Positions 34,963 through 44,600 are shown, counted from the stretch's first letter. The stretch: DNA of 64,000 nt from Limnochorda sp. LNt (GCF_035593265.1 NZ_CP141614.1:372001-436000), one strand, 5' to 3'. Notes: generated by a model not told the origin, from the sequence alone. Translations and numbers: made by a program.

Positions 34963-36261
34963 GTGACGAGGCTCTGGCATGACCTGTGGGGCAGGAGTGT
35001 GGGCGCGGCGTTCGTGGTGTTGGTGCTGGTGGCGACGTTGGCAGCGGCGGACGCCATGGCGAAGACCCGCATCACGGTCTTCGCCTGGGGTAACGCCCAG
35101 GAGATGCAAAATCGCAGGGCCCAGACCGAGGCTTTCATGAAGGCCAACCCGGACGTGGAAGTGCAGCTCGAGGTCTCCCCGCCCGGGCCTGACTGGGAGC
35201 GCAAGCTCGACACCATGCTGGCCGCCGGGACGGCCGCGGACGTCATCATGATGTCGGCCGACTGGCACGGCAATCGCGGGCGGCGGGGTATCTTCACGGA
35301 CCTCCGGCCGTTCGTCGAGCGGGACGGCCTCAACCTGGAGGCGGTCCTCCTCCCCGGCATCGACAACGGCTACGTCTGGCCCAACGGCTTCCGGGAGGGC
35401 ATGCCGATCACCGGCGCGTCCCTGGTGGTGGCCTTCAACAAGGACATGTTCGATGATGCCGGGCTCGCGTACCCGACGAGAGGGTGGACGTGGGACGACT
35501 TCCTCGCGTACGCCCGCAAGCTGACCCGCGGAGAGGGCCTGCAGAAGATCTACGGAGCGGCCGATCACTGGGGGATCGCCACGCTGGCTCCGCACATCTT
35601 CGGTGGCCGCATCTTCAACGACGACCACAGCCAGATCCTGGCCGACGATCCCAAGGTGGCAAAGGGCATCCAGTTCTTCCTCGACATGATGAAGGTCGAC
35701 CGGGTCATGCCTGACGCCGCGGCAAGCCAGGGGATGCCGTCCGACCAGCGGTTCTACGCCGGCAGGGCCGGCATGATCTTCATGGCCACCTGGGACATCC
35801 CGACTTTCCAGCAGCGGATCGGCAAGCGGTTCGCCTGGGACATCGTGCCGATGCCGGCGGACCCCGCGACCGCCCGCCCCGTGACGCTCATCTGGACGAC
35901 CGGGTACGCCGTCAACGCGAAGGCCAAGGACAAGGATGCGGCGTGGCGCTACGTCAAGTTCATGAGCACCGACCCGAGAGCATCGGAGATCGCGGCGCAG
36001 ATCGCCATCCCGTCGGTGAAGGACGTCGCCTACTCGACGTTCGTCAAGCAGTCCCAGCCGGGTTGGGTCCCCATCGATCTGACAGCGTTCGTGGATTCGT
36101 TCGCCTTCGGGATCCTCAACCCGATGGGGGGCTATTACGCGAAGATCAATGACGAGTACAACCGCGCGTGGGAGGCCATCTACCTGGGCAAGGTCGACCC
36201 CGTCAGCGGGATGCAGGAGTTCGCCAAGAAGGCTCGCGAGATCCTGGCCACCCTCCAGTAA
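34963..36261 (+). CDS. Sugar ABC transporter substrate-binding protein
   Basis: 432 residues from GTG 34963, with GGGAGGACGAA ahead, 29 nt after the GH144 stop. An N-terminal hydrophobic segment (GAAFVVLVLVATLAAADAMA) acts as a signal; no lipobox Cys is evident. The family-1 binding fold shows ITVFAWGNAQEMQNR, DVIMMSADWHG, GASLVVAFNKDMFDDAGL and RGWTWDDFLAYARKL. It delivers an oligosaccharide to the permeases downstream. IS1182 copy B lies directly after its stop, splitting it from its permeases. Confidence 0.9.
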   Translation: MTRLWHDLWGRSVGAAFVVLVLVATLAAADAMAKTRITVFAWGNAQEMQNRRAQTEAFMKANPDVEVQLEVSPPGPDWERKLDTMLAAGTAADVIMMSADWHGNRGRRGIFTDLRPFVERDGLNLEAVLLPGIDNGYVWPNGFREGMPITGASLVVAFNKDMFDDAGLAYPTRGWTWDDFLAYARKLTRGEGLQKIYGAADHWGIATLAPHIFGGRIFNDDHSQILADDPKVAKGIQFFLDMMKVDRVMPDAAASQGMPSDQRFYAGRAGMIFMATWDIPTFQQRIGKRFAWDIVPMPADPATARPVTLIWTTGYAVNAKAKDKDAAWRYVKFMSTDPRASEIAAQIAIPSVKDVAYSTFVKQSQPGWVPIDLTAFVDSFAFGILNPMGGYYAKINDEYNRAWEAIYLGKVDPVSGMQEFAKKAREILATLQ

Positions 36262-36271
36262 GGGAGCCTAG

Positions 36272-38218
36272 GTGACTGCTCGGTTTCCTGTTGAATCGGG
36301 CCTTTGGTAGGGGGTTTGAAAGGTCAGGCATGCGGCCAGCGGGTTCGAGCTCGACCCAATCGCGGCCTTCGACGGGAGGGCGGAGCGCGTCGTGCTGCCT
36401 TTCCAACCCCCGGTTTCCCTTCTCTTTTCCTTGTCTTCCAGCTTCTTACTCATGCGGGGCCCACCACCCCCACGGGTGGCCCGGCGGCCATCACCTCCTT
36501 GATGTTGTGGTTGATGGCGGCCAGCAGGAGCTGGAAGCGCACCTTGATGCGACCCCAGTAGCGCGCCTTGCGGGCCCCGTGGGTCTTGAGCTGCCGCACG
36601 ATGCGCTCGATGCGGGCCCGCAGCCGGTAGCGCTCCCGAAAGGCCGGGGTGCGCTGGTACGCCCGAGCCTGCCGCAGCTCGACCTCGTAGGGGTGGATCG
36701 TGACCTGACGGGCCGCCGCCGGCGTGCAGCGGGCCTTGAGGGGACAGGCCCCGCAGGCCTCGGCCGCAAAGCTCACCACGAACCCCTTGTGGTGCTGCAG
36801 TCGGCCCGGGTCGAAGCGGACGCTCTGCCCTGCGGGGCAGGTGAGCGTGCCGGCGTCGGCGTCCAGGGCGAAGGCCTCCTTCGAGAAGTACCCTCCCGGT
36901 TCGTCGCCGGGGCGCCTTGGCCACGATGAGGGTCCCCTTCTCGGCCTGGCGCCGGGCGCGCTCGACGTCGAAGTACGCCTGATCGCCCAGCACCTCCGCG
37001 GGGCGGTGGCCGTGCCGCTCCTGGTCGTCCAGCATCGCCTCCAGCCTCGCGTCGTCCGGTGCGTTGGCGGGCGTCACCGCGACGGCGGTGACCAGCCGGT
37101 GGCCCTCGCCGCCCGTCATCAGATGGGCTTTGTAGCCGTCTGCCCGGTTCGAGGCCGTCTTGTGGCCATGGCGCATCTCGGGGTCGACCACCGAGATGAC
37201 CCGGTCCTTGGCCACCCCCTGCTTGAGGCGGACCGTCCCGTCCGGGTCCCGCTCGATGTCCTGGGTGGCCACCCGCTCCAGCAGGTCCACCATGGCCTTC
37301 AAGTCCTCGGGCACCTTCGCAAGCGCCCGCGCCGCCGCCACCAGGGCCGACGCGTCGTCGACCAGCGCCTGGAGCAGCTGTCGGCGGGCCTCGGCGTCGT
37401 CCCAGTCGATCCGGGGCTTGCCCGGCTGGTGGTAATCGGTGCGCTTCAGTACCGCCGAAAGCGGACCGTCCAGCTCGTGCATCCGGGCCACCGCCAGGAC
37501 CCGCACGATACCCTTGCGGATGAGGGTGTCGGTGTCCTGCACGGCGGCCCCGCCGTGGATGAGAAAGGAATCGACGATCTGGGAGCGCTCCGGCGAAAAC
37601 AGCCCCGCCTGCTTGGCCGAGGCCAGGGTCCTCTCCAGCATGGCCGCCGCGATGCCATGCTGCAAGAAGCGCCGGCGGTGGTCGCACAGCGTCACCGCAT
37701 CGATGCCCTCAAAGTCCCGCCCGCCAAAATCGCCAGCTTCACCCGGTCATCGAAGCGGGATTCCTGCTCCATCTCCCGGTCCGAGTAGCCCTTCTCCATC
37801 TGGATCAACAGCGCCAGAAACGTGCGGACCGGGCTCACCGAAGGCCTTCCGGTGCGGGCGTCAAACAGCGGAGCAAACATCGATTCGTCCAGGTTCTGCA
37901 CCGCCCAGTCGTGGAGCCGCCACCAGTAGGAGTCCTTGGGGATGCGCTGTCGCCAGGTGACGTCGTCGAAGGTGGTCTGCCGGTTGCGCCGGCCCAGCAC
38001 GCCGCTCCACTCCCTGCCCGGAGGTGGTTTCCAGCCGCATCGTACCACGAAAACGGGCGTGAACGCAAGAGCGGTGCAGCAATACAAAGCTACAGAAAGC
38101 TCATAGAGGTGTATCAATGGTTACTGTCCAAGAAAGCCCTCCGGCGTTCATCATCGACTTTCTATTCTTCAAACCCCATCAGCTCATACCCCGTGGGGTA
38201 CGGTTTCCGAGCGGTCAC
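36272..38218 (-). mobile_element. IS1182-family insertion sequence, copy B
   Basis: A 1947-bp element in reverse orientation with CTAG target duplications at 36268-36271 and 38219-38222, and inverted repeats GTGACTGCTCGG / CCGAGCGGTCAC. Removing it restores AAGGGAGCCTAGGCAGG followed by ATG. The insertion therefore split the ribosome site of the first permease from its start codon. It shares its leader variant and two one-base deletions with copy C, so B and C are sister copies. Confidence 0.92.
36450..38000 (-). pseudogene. IS1182 transposase, frameshifted (copy B)
   Basis: Nearly identical to the copy A transposase, but with three single-base losses. One is in GGGG near 37725 (GCGGGCGGG for GCGGGGCGGG), one C is lost near 36912 and one G near 36898. 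No intact frame remains. Whether these are mutations or sequencing errors cannot be told here. The last two are shared with copy C. Confidence 0.85.
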
Positions 38219-38227
38219 CTAGGCAGG

Positions 38228-39178
38228 ATGTCTGACCTGGCCTCGCTTCCCACACAGCGAGCTCAACCGAGCCGGGGGCGGGCCAGGGGCCGATTGCAGC
38301 AGCGGGAGGCCGTAGAGTTTCACCTCTACGTCCTCCCGTGGCTGATCGGCTTCCTCGGCCTGACGCTGGGGCCGCTGCTGTACTCGCTCGTGCTGGCCTT
38401 CACCGACGCCGAGCTGTTCCAACAGTGGCGATTCATCGGTCTGGCCAATTTCCGCGAGATGTTCCTGGAGGATCCGCTCTTCTGGAAGGCCCTGGCCAAC
38501 ACGGCGTACTACGCGTTCGTCAGTGTCCCTCTCAGCCTCGCCATCGCGTTCGGGTTGGCCGCCTTGCTCAACATGAAACTCCGAGGCATGCCGCTCTTCC
38601 GAACCATCTTCTACCTTCCATCTGTCACGTCCGGTGTGGCGGTGGTGTTGCTGTGGGGGTGGATCTTCAATCCGAGCTTCGGGCTGCTCAACTACGTGCT
38701 GTCGTGGGTAGACATCCAGGGACCTCAGTGGCTGGGTGACCCCAACTGGGCCATGCCCGCCATCATCATGATGAATCTCTGGAACGTAGGCGCCCCCATG
38801 ATCATCTTCCTTGCGGCACTCCAGGATGTCCCACAGGAGCTCTACGAGAGCGCCGACATCGATGGAGCGGGTTGGTGGGCCAAAGTCACCCGGATCACGT
38901 TGCCGATGGTCTCGCCGGTGGTCTTCTTCAATCTCGTCCTCGGGCTCATCGGGGCCTTTCAGGTCTTCATGCAAGCGTACGTCCTCACGGGAGGCGGCCC
39001 CCTCGATGCGACCTACGTCTACCTGCTGCACCTGTACAACAACGCGTTCCGATACGGCCGGATGGGGTACGCATCGGCGTTGGCATGGGTGCTGTTCGTG
39101 GTCATCCTGGCGCTCACGTCGGTCATCTGGGCCACCTCTCGCCGCTGGGTCTTCTACGCGGGGGAGGGGAGAAGGTGA
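38228..39178 (+). CDS. Sugar ABC transporter permease, MalF/UgpA type
   Basis: 316 residues from ATG 38228, just outside IS1182 copy B. Six membrane segments are evident, beginning YVLPWLIGFLGLTLGPLLYS. The ATPase-coupling EAA loop reads LYESADIDGAGWWAKVTRIT. An open frame starting inside the IS (38117) runs in phase into this gene, so it could also be made as a fusion with a 36-residue leader. Its natural ribosome site now lies on the other side of the IS. Confidence 0.9.
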   Translation: MSDLASLPTQRAQPSRGRARGRLQQREAVEFHLYVLPWLIGFLGLTLGPLLYSLVLAFTDAELFQQWRFIGLANFREMFLEDPLFWKALANTAYYAFVSVPLSLAIAFGLAALLNMKLRGMPLFRTIFYLPSVTSGVAVVLLWGWIFNPSFGLLNYVLSWVDIQGPQWLGDPNWAMPAIIMMNLWNVGAPMIIFLAALQDVPQELYESADIDGAGWWAKVTRITLPMVSPVVFFNLVLGLIGAFQVFMQAYVLTGGGPLDATYVYLLHLYNNAFRYGRMGYASALAWVLFVVILALTSVIWATSRRWVFYAGEGRR

Positions 39179-40089
39179 GGACGGTGGCTGAGGTCGGCGA
39201 TGGCCGCCGGGGCCTGGCACCGGAGCGGCGGATCCGTACCCGCAAAGGGGCGGCGAGAAGGCGGCGGGTCCTCAAGGCCGCAGCCGGCTACCTCTCCCTG
39301 ACGGTGCTGGGTGTCGCCTTCGCCCTGCCGTTTCTGTGGATGGTGTCGACGGCCTTCAAGGAACCCTGGCAGACCTTTCAGATCCCTCCCGTATGGATCC
39401 CGTCTCCGGTGACGCTCGACAACTTCATCGTGGGATGGACTGCCGTACCGTTCAATCGGTACATCCTCAATACGGTCATCATCACGGCAGGTGCGACCCT
39501 GGGGACGGTGCTGTCGGCCACCTTGGTGGCCTATGGGTTCTCCCGGTTCAGGGCGCCGGGGCGCGAATTGCTCTTCGGCGTGGTCGTCAGCACGATGATG
39601 CTCCCTCCGCAAGTCACCATCGTGCCGACGTACATGCTGTTCAACTGGCTCGGCTGGGTGGACACCTTCAAACCACTCATCGTGCCGTCGTACCTGGGAG
39701 GTGGTGCCTTCAACATCTTCTTGCTGCGCCAGTTCTTTCGCACGATACCGATGGAGCTGGACGAGGCTGCCCGGATAGACGGTTGCGGATCGTGGGGCAT
39801 CCTGTGGCGAATCATCGTGCCGTTGTCCAAGCCTGCACTGACCACGGTGGGGGTGTTCTCGATCGTCTATCATTGGAACGACTTCTTCAATCCCCTGATC
39901 TACCTCAACTCCGAATCCAGGTACACCCTCTCCATTGGACTGAAGTACTTCCAGAACGCCTACGGGGCCACGGAGATCAACCTGCTGATGGCGGTCTCCC
40001 TCATCGCGTTGGTCCCCATCCTGATCATCTTCTTCGTGGCCCAGAAGTACTTCGTCCAGGGCATCACCATGACAGGACTGAAGGGCTAG
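39175..40089 (+). CDS. Sugar ABC transporter permease, MalG/UgpE type
   Basis: 304 residues from GTG 39175, overlapping the previous stop (GTGA). Membrane segments include TVLGVAFALPFLWMVSTAFK and LATAVAYGF-like SATLVAYGFSRFR. The EAA loop is MELDEAARIDGCGSWGILWR, and the end QKYFVQGITMTGLKG is typical of the subfamily. It forms the channel with the upstream permease. No ATPase gene is present, so a shared MsiK-type ATPase elsewhere is likely. Confidence 0.92.
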   Translation: MRTVAEVGDGRRGLAPERRIRTRKGAARRRRVLKAAAGYLSLTVLGVAFALPFLWMVSTAFKEPWQTFQIPPVWIPSPVTLDNFIVGWTAVPFNRYILNTVIITAGATLGTVLSATLVAYGFSRFRAPGRELLFGVVVSTMMLPPQVTIVPTYMLFNWLGWVDTFKPLIVPSYLGGGAFNIFLLRQFFRTIPMELDEAARIDGCGSWGILWRIIVPLSKPALTTVGVFSIVYHWNDFFNPLIYLNSESRYTLSIGLKYFQNAYGATEINLLMAVSLIALVPILIIFFVAQKYFVQGITMTGLKG

Positions 40090-40105
40090 AGGTGGAGGGC
40101 GCTCG

Positions 40106-41626
40106 ATGGCGGCAAGGATTGTGGTAGACGTCCACGAGGTCGTCGGGCCGTTCCCGCACTTCTGGGAGTTCGGGTTCGGGTCGGAGCGGCCGTTCATGGT
40201 GTTGCGAGAGGCCGTCCTCGACCACTACCGGTTGGGGCGAGAGGAGCTCGGCTTCCGCTACGTGCGGGCGCACGGCATCTTCCATGACGAGATGGGGGTG
40301 TACCGGCTGATCGACGGCAAGCCCGTCTACGGATGGCGGGCCGTCGACGCCGTGTACGATCGCCTCCTCTCGATCGGGCTGCGCCCCTTCGTCGAGCTGA
40401 GCTTCATGCCATCGGCGCTTGCGTCTGGGTCGCAGACGTGCTTCTACTACCAGGGCAACGTGACACCCCCCCGGGACTGGCCCCAGTGGGGCGCGCTCGT
40501 CGAGGCCTTCGTGCGGCACCTGGTCGAGCGGTACGGGCTGGAAGAGGTGCGCCAGTGGTACTTCGAGGTCTGGAACGAACCCAATCTGCGGTACTTCTGG
40601 GCAGGGACTCAGGACGACTACTGGCGCCTGTACGACTGGGCCGCTGATGCGGTCAAGAGAGTCGATGAGAGGATGCGGGTAGGCGGGCCAGCTACGGCAG
40701 CAGGGGCGTGGGTCGACGCGTTCATCCGGCACTGTCTGGAGGGGCACAACGCCTGTACTGGACGGGTGGGCGCTCCCCTGGATTTCGTCAGTTACCACGG
40801 GTACCCCACCGATGCGGGACAGGTACTCGACGGTGAGCATGTGCCGTTCACGAGAGAGACCTACTGGCGCGAGATGGCGCGGCGCAATGCCCGTTTCGTC
40901 AGGGAGCTCGCTGCGAAGGACCGCTTGGGTCACGACGTCGAGATTCACGTGACGGAATGGAACTCGACGGCGCACCTGCACGATCCCGAGCTGGACGACT
41001 CCAACCAGGCGGCCTTCATCTGCCGGACCATCAAGGACGTGGCCGGCCACTTGGACTCGTTCAGCTTCTGGACGCTGTCCGACATCTTCGAAGAGGGCGG
41101 GTGGCCCGAAGCGGAGTTCCACGGCGGCTTCGGCCTCGTGACCATCCATGGGGTGTGCAAGCCCTCGTTCAACGCCTTTCGGATGCTGCACATGCTGGGT
41201 GATCGGCAGCTACAAACGGCCGTCGAGGGCGCGTCGCCAGGTGTCGATGCGCTCGTGACGACCTCGTCGGACACTGGAGCGATCCAGGTGCTCGTGTGGA
41301 ACTACGTGGTTCCCGGGGCCCAGGCGAGGGGGGAGTCGGCTGAGAAGATCGCCATCCAGCTGGAACGGCCCGGCGGGAGGCGATTCACGTTACGTCAGTA
41401 CCTGGTCGATCGCCATCACAGCAATGCCTATACGGCATGGAAGGAGATGGGGGCCCCGCCCCGGCCCGATGGTCGGCAACTGGCCGAGCTGAAGCGTCGG
41501 GGAGAGCTGGAACTCGTGAGGCTGCGGCGCGGAGTCGCGGCCTCCGGTCAAGAGCCGCTGAGCTTGCACATCGAGCTGAGCCCCGCCAGCGCCACGCTGA
41601 TACTCCTCGAGCCCGATAGGGCTTGA
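40106..41626 (+). CDS. GH39-family glycoside hydrolase (beta-xylosidase-like)
   Basis: 506 residues from ATG 40106, 16 nt after the permease; no signal peptide, so cytoplasmic. A TIM barrel with the acid/base E158 in WYFEVWNEPNLRYFW and the nucleophile E284 in EIHVTEWNSTAH, the GH39 pattern. PFVELSFMPSALASG and LDFVSYHGYPTD are further family motifs. GH39 members release xylose or related sugars from short oligosaccharides. It would finish degradation of the sugar imported by the ABC transporter. Confidence 0.88.
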   Translation: MAARIVVDVHEVVGPFPHFWEFGFGSERPFMVLREAVLDHYRLGREELGFRYVRAHGIFHDEMGVYRLIDGKPVYGWRAVDAVYDRLLSIGLRPFVELSFMPSALASGSQTCFYYQGNVTPPRDWPQWGALVEAFVRHLVERYGLEEVRQWYFEVWNEPNLRYFWAGTQDDYWRLYDWAADAVKRVDERMRVGGPATAAGAWVDAFIRHCLEGHNACTGRVGAPLDFVSYHGYPTDAGQVLDGEHVPFTRETYWREMARRNARFVRELAAKDRLGHDVEIHVTEWNSTAHLHDPELDDSNQAAFICRTIKDVAGHLDSFSFWTLSDIFEEGGWPEAEFHGGFGLVTIHGVCKPSFNAFRMLHMLGDRQLQTAVEGASPGVDALVTTSSDTGAIQVLVWNYVVPGAQARGESAEKIAIQLERPGGRRFTLRQYLVDRHHSNAYTAWKEMGAPPRPDGRQLAELKRRGELELVRLRRGVAASGQEPLSLHIELSPASATLILLEPDRA

Positions 41627-41929
41627 GCTGAGCGTCCTCGGGGCGAGCCAGGCCCTGCATGCCGGGCGATGTCAGTCTGAAGACGAGGGCGCGTCGTCGG
41701 TGGCAGGGCCTGAGTCTTGTTCCATTGGGGGCGTACGCCTACACCCGGGCAGCTTCCGAAGGAAGGGGGAGAGGGTGCTCGGGTCTTGCTTGTCACCGAG
41801 AGCAGACCAACGTACGAGGATGGTAATCTCTGCCTGGTAAACGCTGGGACGCGTTCCGGATGTCACCTGCCAAACCTTGACATGGCCTCCGCACTCTATG
41901 GACGATCCCGGTGAGACGGAGAGGATGCA
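41627..41929. other. Intergenic region downstream of the carbohydrate operon
   Basis: 303 bases without a supported gene. A TTGACA at 41877-41882 could be a -35 for the VOC gene, but no matching -10 at 16-18 bp was found. Confidence 0.4.
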
Positions 41930-42271
41930 ATGCCACGGGTCTGTACCGTCATCTATCCCGTCAGGGACTTGACCGCCGCGAAGAAGGTGTTCGGCCAGCT
42001 CCTAGGCGTCGCGCCGTACGCGGACCAGCCCTACTACGTCGGCTTTCGGCTCGGCGACCAGGAAGTAGGTCTGGATCCCAACGGCCACGGGAAGGGCATG
42101 ACCGGTCCGGTCCCCTACTGGGACGTGACCGACATCAAGGCGACGCTCGCGCGGCTCGTCGACGCAGGGGCCGAAGTGCACCAGAACATCACCGATGTCG
42201 GAGGCGGTAAGCTGATCGCGTTGGTGAAGGACCCGGACGGTAACCTCATCGGCCTGATCCAGAACCCGTGA
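41930..42271 (+). CDS. VOC-superfamily (glyoxalase/bleomycin-resistance-like) protein
   Basis: 113 residues from ATG 41930 (GGAGAGGATGC ahead). One beta-alpha-beta-beta-beta module pair: VCTVIYPVRDLTAAKKVFGQ, YYVGFRLGDQEVGLDPN and ALVKDPDGNLIGLIQNP, as in small VOC proteins. Members bind metals and act in glyoxal, antibiotic or organoarsenical detoxification. Its place just before arsR-arsM raises the last option, but nothing in the sequence proves it. Confidence 0.8.
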   Translation: MPRVCTVIYPVRDLTAAKKVFGQLLGVAPYADQPYYVGFRLGDQEVGLDPNGHGKGMTGPVPYWDVTDIKATLARLVDAGAEVHQNITDVGGGKLIALVKDPDGNLIGLIQNP

Positions 42272-42478
42272 TCCACCCTTCCCGCGCCAGGGGCATGCGG
42301 CCTTGCGTTCGGCATTCCGCCTTTGCTGGCCATAGGCGGCACGGCCCCTTCTGGTGATTGCTTCCGAGGCCCTGCTGCTCCTTCTCGTGCTCAAGTGGCT
42401 CTTCGACGAGGCGGTCATCGTCCAGGACTTCCGACGCTGCGCTGGGGCTGGCGAGCCTGCCCACCGCACCACAGTGCA

Positions 42479-42508
42479 TTGACAGATATCGATATATCAG
42501 CCTATACT
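42479..42508 (+). promoter_or_regulatory. ars promoter with ArsR-type operator in the spacer
   Basis: Consensus -35 TTGACA (42479-42484) and -10 TATACT (42503-42508), 18 bp apart. The AT-rich imperfect palindrome GATATCGATATATC (42485-42498) fills the spacer. ArsR/SmtB repressors bind such AT-rich dyads, so self-repression is expected. A related CATATCGATG occurs at 43004-43013, before arsM. Confidence 0.7.
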
Positions 42509-42531
42509 GTCCCCGACCGACGGAGCCACGG

Positions 42532-42945
42532 ATGCGGGGGGGGGGGAGCCGAGTGGCGCTTCAGCGCACCGACGAGGCAAGAGCTGATAGCCATCTGCAC
42601 CGAGGTCCGGGCCGGGGACAGTCCACCCGTCCCTGCTGCGCGCCCGTCATACCGGCTCGGACGCCCCCGGCAGAACTCGCACGATGGGCGCGCATCTTCC
42701 GAGCCCTTGCCGACCCGACCAGGCTCGGCATCCTCGCGCTGCTGCAAGCTCAGCAGGAGCCCCTGTGCGTGTGTGACATCGTGGCGCAGTTTCCCCGGGG
42801 GCAGCCGACGATCTCCCACCACCTCAAGGTCTTGCGAGACGCGGGGCTCGTGACGGCCGAGCGCCGTGGCCCTTGGGTCTACTACGCGCCAGCGGCACCG
42901 GGGCTGGTGGAGGCCTGGCGTGCCATCGGACGGCTGATGCCGTAG
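42532..42945 (+). CDS. arsR: ArsR-family metalloregulator
   Basis: 137 residues from ATG 42532, or from GTG 42553. An 11-base G run follows the ATG (42536-42546). The winged helix reads FRALADPTRLGILALLQ, QEPLCVCDIVAQFP and GQPTISHHLKVLRDAGLV. The CxC pair (CVC) in the recognition helix region is the classical As(III) site. An N-terminal Cys-Cys pair (TRPCCAPV) could add ligands. It represses the operon until arsenite binds. Followed by arsM. Confidence 0.88.
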   Translation: MRGGGSRVALQRTDEARADSHLHRGPGRGQSTRPCCAPVIPARTPPAELARWARIFRALADPTRLGILALLQAQQEPLCVCDIVAQFPRGQPTISHHLKVLRDAGLVTAERRGPWVYYAPAAPGLVEAWRAIGRLMP

Positions 42946-43050
42946 GACGGGGGTGAGGGGGGCCGCCCATCGGCGCCCGTGTGAGCGGGGACTGGCTCGC
43001 CCGGCATATCGATGAAGGTCGATGCATCTGTGAGCGAAGGAGTGAGAGGC

Positions 43051-44340
43051 ATGCGGGAGCAGGACGCGATCGTCGAGGCGGTGCGGGAGCACTACGCGGA
43101 GGTGGCCCGGCGAGCGGCTCGGGCCAGCGAGGGGCGGACGTCGTCAGGCTGCGGGTGCTCTTCCGACGGCGGATGCTGCACGGGAGCCTCGGGCTACTAC
43201 GCACCCGACGAGAGGACGCTGGTGCCCGCGGAGGCGCTGGCCGCGTCGGCGGGTTGCGGCAACCCCGTCGCCCTGGCCGACCTGCACCCCGGCGAGGCGG
43301 TGCTGGACCTCGGCTCGGGTGGGGGCATCGATGTCCTCCTGTCAGCCCGTCGCGTCGGGCCTGGCGGCTACGCCTGGGGCGTGGACATGACCCGGGAGAT
43401 GCTGGAGCTGGCCGAGGAGAACCGCCGGCGCAGCGGCCTGGACAACGTCGGCTTCCTCGAGGGACGGATCGAGGCGGTCCCGCTGCCCGACGCCAGCGTG
43501 GACGTGGTCATCTCCAACTGCGTCATCAACCTGTCGGTCGACAAGGCGGCGGTGCTTCGGGAGGCGTTCCGGGTGCTGAGGCCCGGGGGACGCCTGGCGG
43601 TCTACGACATCGTGGCGCAGGAGCCCCTCAGCGCCGAGGCGCGGCGTGACCTGCGGGCGTGGTCCCAGTGCGTGTCGGGCGCGCTGGACCGGGAGACCTA
43701 CGTGCACCTCCTCCGGGAGGCGGGGTTCGTCGATGTCGAGGTGCAACCCGTGCTCGCCCTGCAAGCCGGCGGGTGCTGCGGGGGCGACGAGGGGCCGCTA
43801 CCCGTCGGCAGCGCCTTCGTCCGGGCTCGCAAGCCCGGCTCCCCCGACCTCGGCGACGGCCGGCTCACGGTGGAGGCGGCGTCCCGGGATGACCTCCCTG
43901 CCATCCTGCATCTGCTCGAGAGGTTGGGACTTCCGACGGAAGGCGTCGCCGAAAACCTCGAGGGCTTTGTCGTCGCCCGCCGCCGGATGCCGGCGCCGGG
44001 AGGCCCGGCCGAGGGGAGCTTGCAGACCGTCGCCACCGTCGTGGGCTGCGCAGGCGTTGAGCTCTACGGCCTGCAGGCGCTGCTGCGCTCCGTCGCGGTC
44101 AGCCCTCCGTTCCGGGGTGCCGGCATCGGCCAGCGTCTGGTCGCCGCGGCACTGGAGCGGGCACGCCGCCTTGGCGCCAGCGAGGCTTACCTGCTGACGA
44201 CGACGGCCTCGGAGTACTTCGCCCGGCTGGGCTTCGAACAGGTGGAGCGGCAGGCCGTGGTTGGCCCCGTCACCTCCTCCTCCGAGTTCGCCCGCGTCTG
44301 CCCCGACACGGCCGTCGTGATGCGTCGGGAGCTGCACTGA
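43051..44340 (+). CDS. arsM: ArsM arsenite methyltransferase fused to an ArsN2-like GNAT domain
   Basis: 429 residues from ATG 43051, with AAGGAG nine bases ahead; an ATG at 43012 lacks a ribosome site. Residues 1-260 are ArsM: N-terminal Cys cluster SSGCGCSSDGGCC, SAM motif AVLDLGSGGGIDVLLSARRV, and the arsenic-binding cysteines C69 (SAGCGNP), C157 (VISNCVINLS) and C207 (AWSQCVSGAL), plus GGCCGG near 241. Residues 271-429 form a GNAT fold: LTVEAASRDDLPAILHLLE, VGCAGVELYG, VSPPFRGAGIGQRLVAAALE (acetyl-CoA loop) and ASEYFARLGFEQV. ArsM methylates As(III); ArsN-type enzymes acetylate organoarsenical compounds. The fusion suggests consecutive steps. Confidence 0.9.
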   Translation: MREQDAIVEAVREHYAEVARRAARASEGRTSSGCGCSSDGGCCTGASGYYAPDERTLVPAEALAASAGCGNPVALADLHPGEAVLDLGSGGGIDVLLSARRVGPGGYAWGVDMTREMLELAEENRRRSGLDNVGFLEGRIEAVPLPDASVDVVISNCVINLSVDKAAVLREAFRVLRPGGRLAVYDIVAQEPLSAEARRDLRAWSQCVSGALDRETYVHLLREAGFVDVEVQPVLALQAGGCCGGDEGPLPVGSAFVRARKPGSPDLGDGRLTVEAASRDDLPAILHLLERLGLPTEGVAENLEGFVVARRRMPAPGGPAEGSLQTVATVVGCAGVELYGLQALLRSVAVSPPFRGAGIGQRLVAAALERARRLGASEAYLLTTTASEYFARLGFEQVERQAVVGPVTSSSEFARVCPDTAVVMRRELH

Positions 44341-44600
44341 GGGAAGGCCGGTGGGGAGGATGGGGGCACTCGCCGCCACGGCCGGGAACGGCTGCATCAT
44401 GCGAGTCCCCCCGGTCGCTATGTGAGCCTACCCCGACGAGGCGAGGCTGAGCACGGCGCGGGAGAGAGTTCCCGGACCGCCCATGGGCCGGGACGACCCC
44501 GTGGGCAGCTCCGTCCTCGTGCAGGCGGCCTGGCCCACCCCCGCGTGGGCGGGGACGGCTCGCGGGTGTTACGGCCGGCGCTAAAGTAGCTCTCCCGCAA
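44341..44600. other. Intergenic region after arsM
   Basis: No supported gene in these 260 bases. The right part adjoins the decayed IS3 element, whose exact end was not found. Confidence 0.4.
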
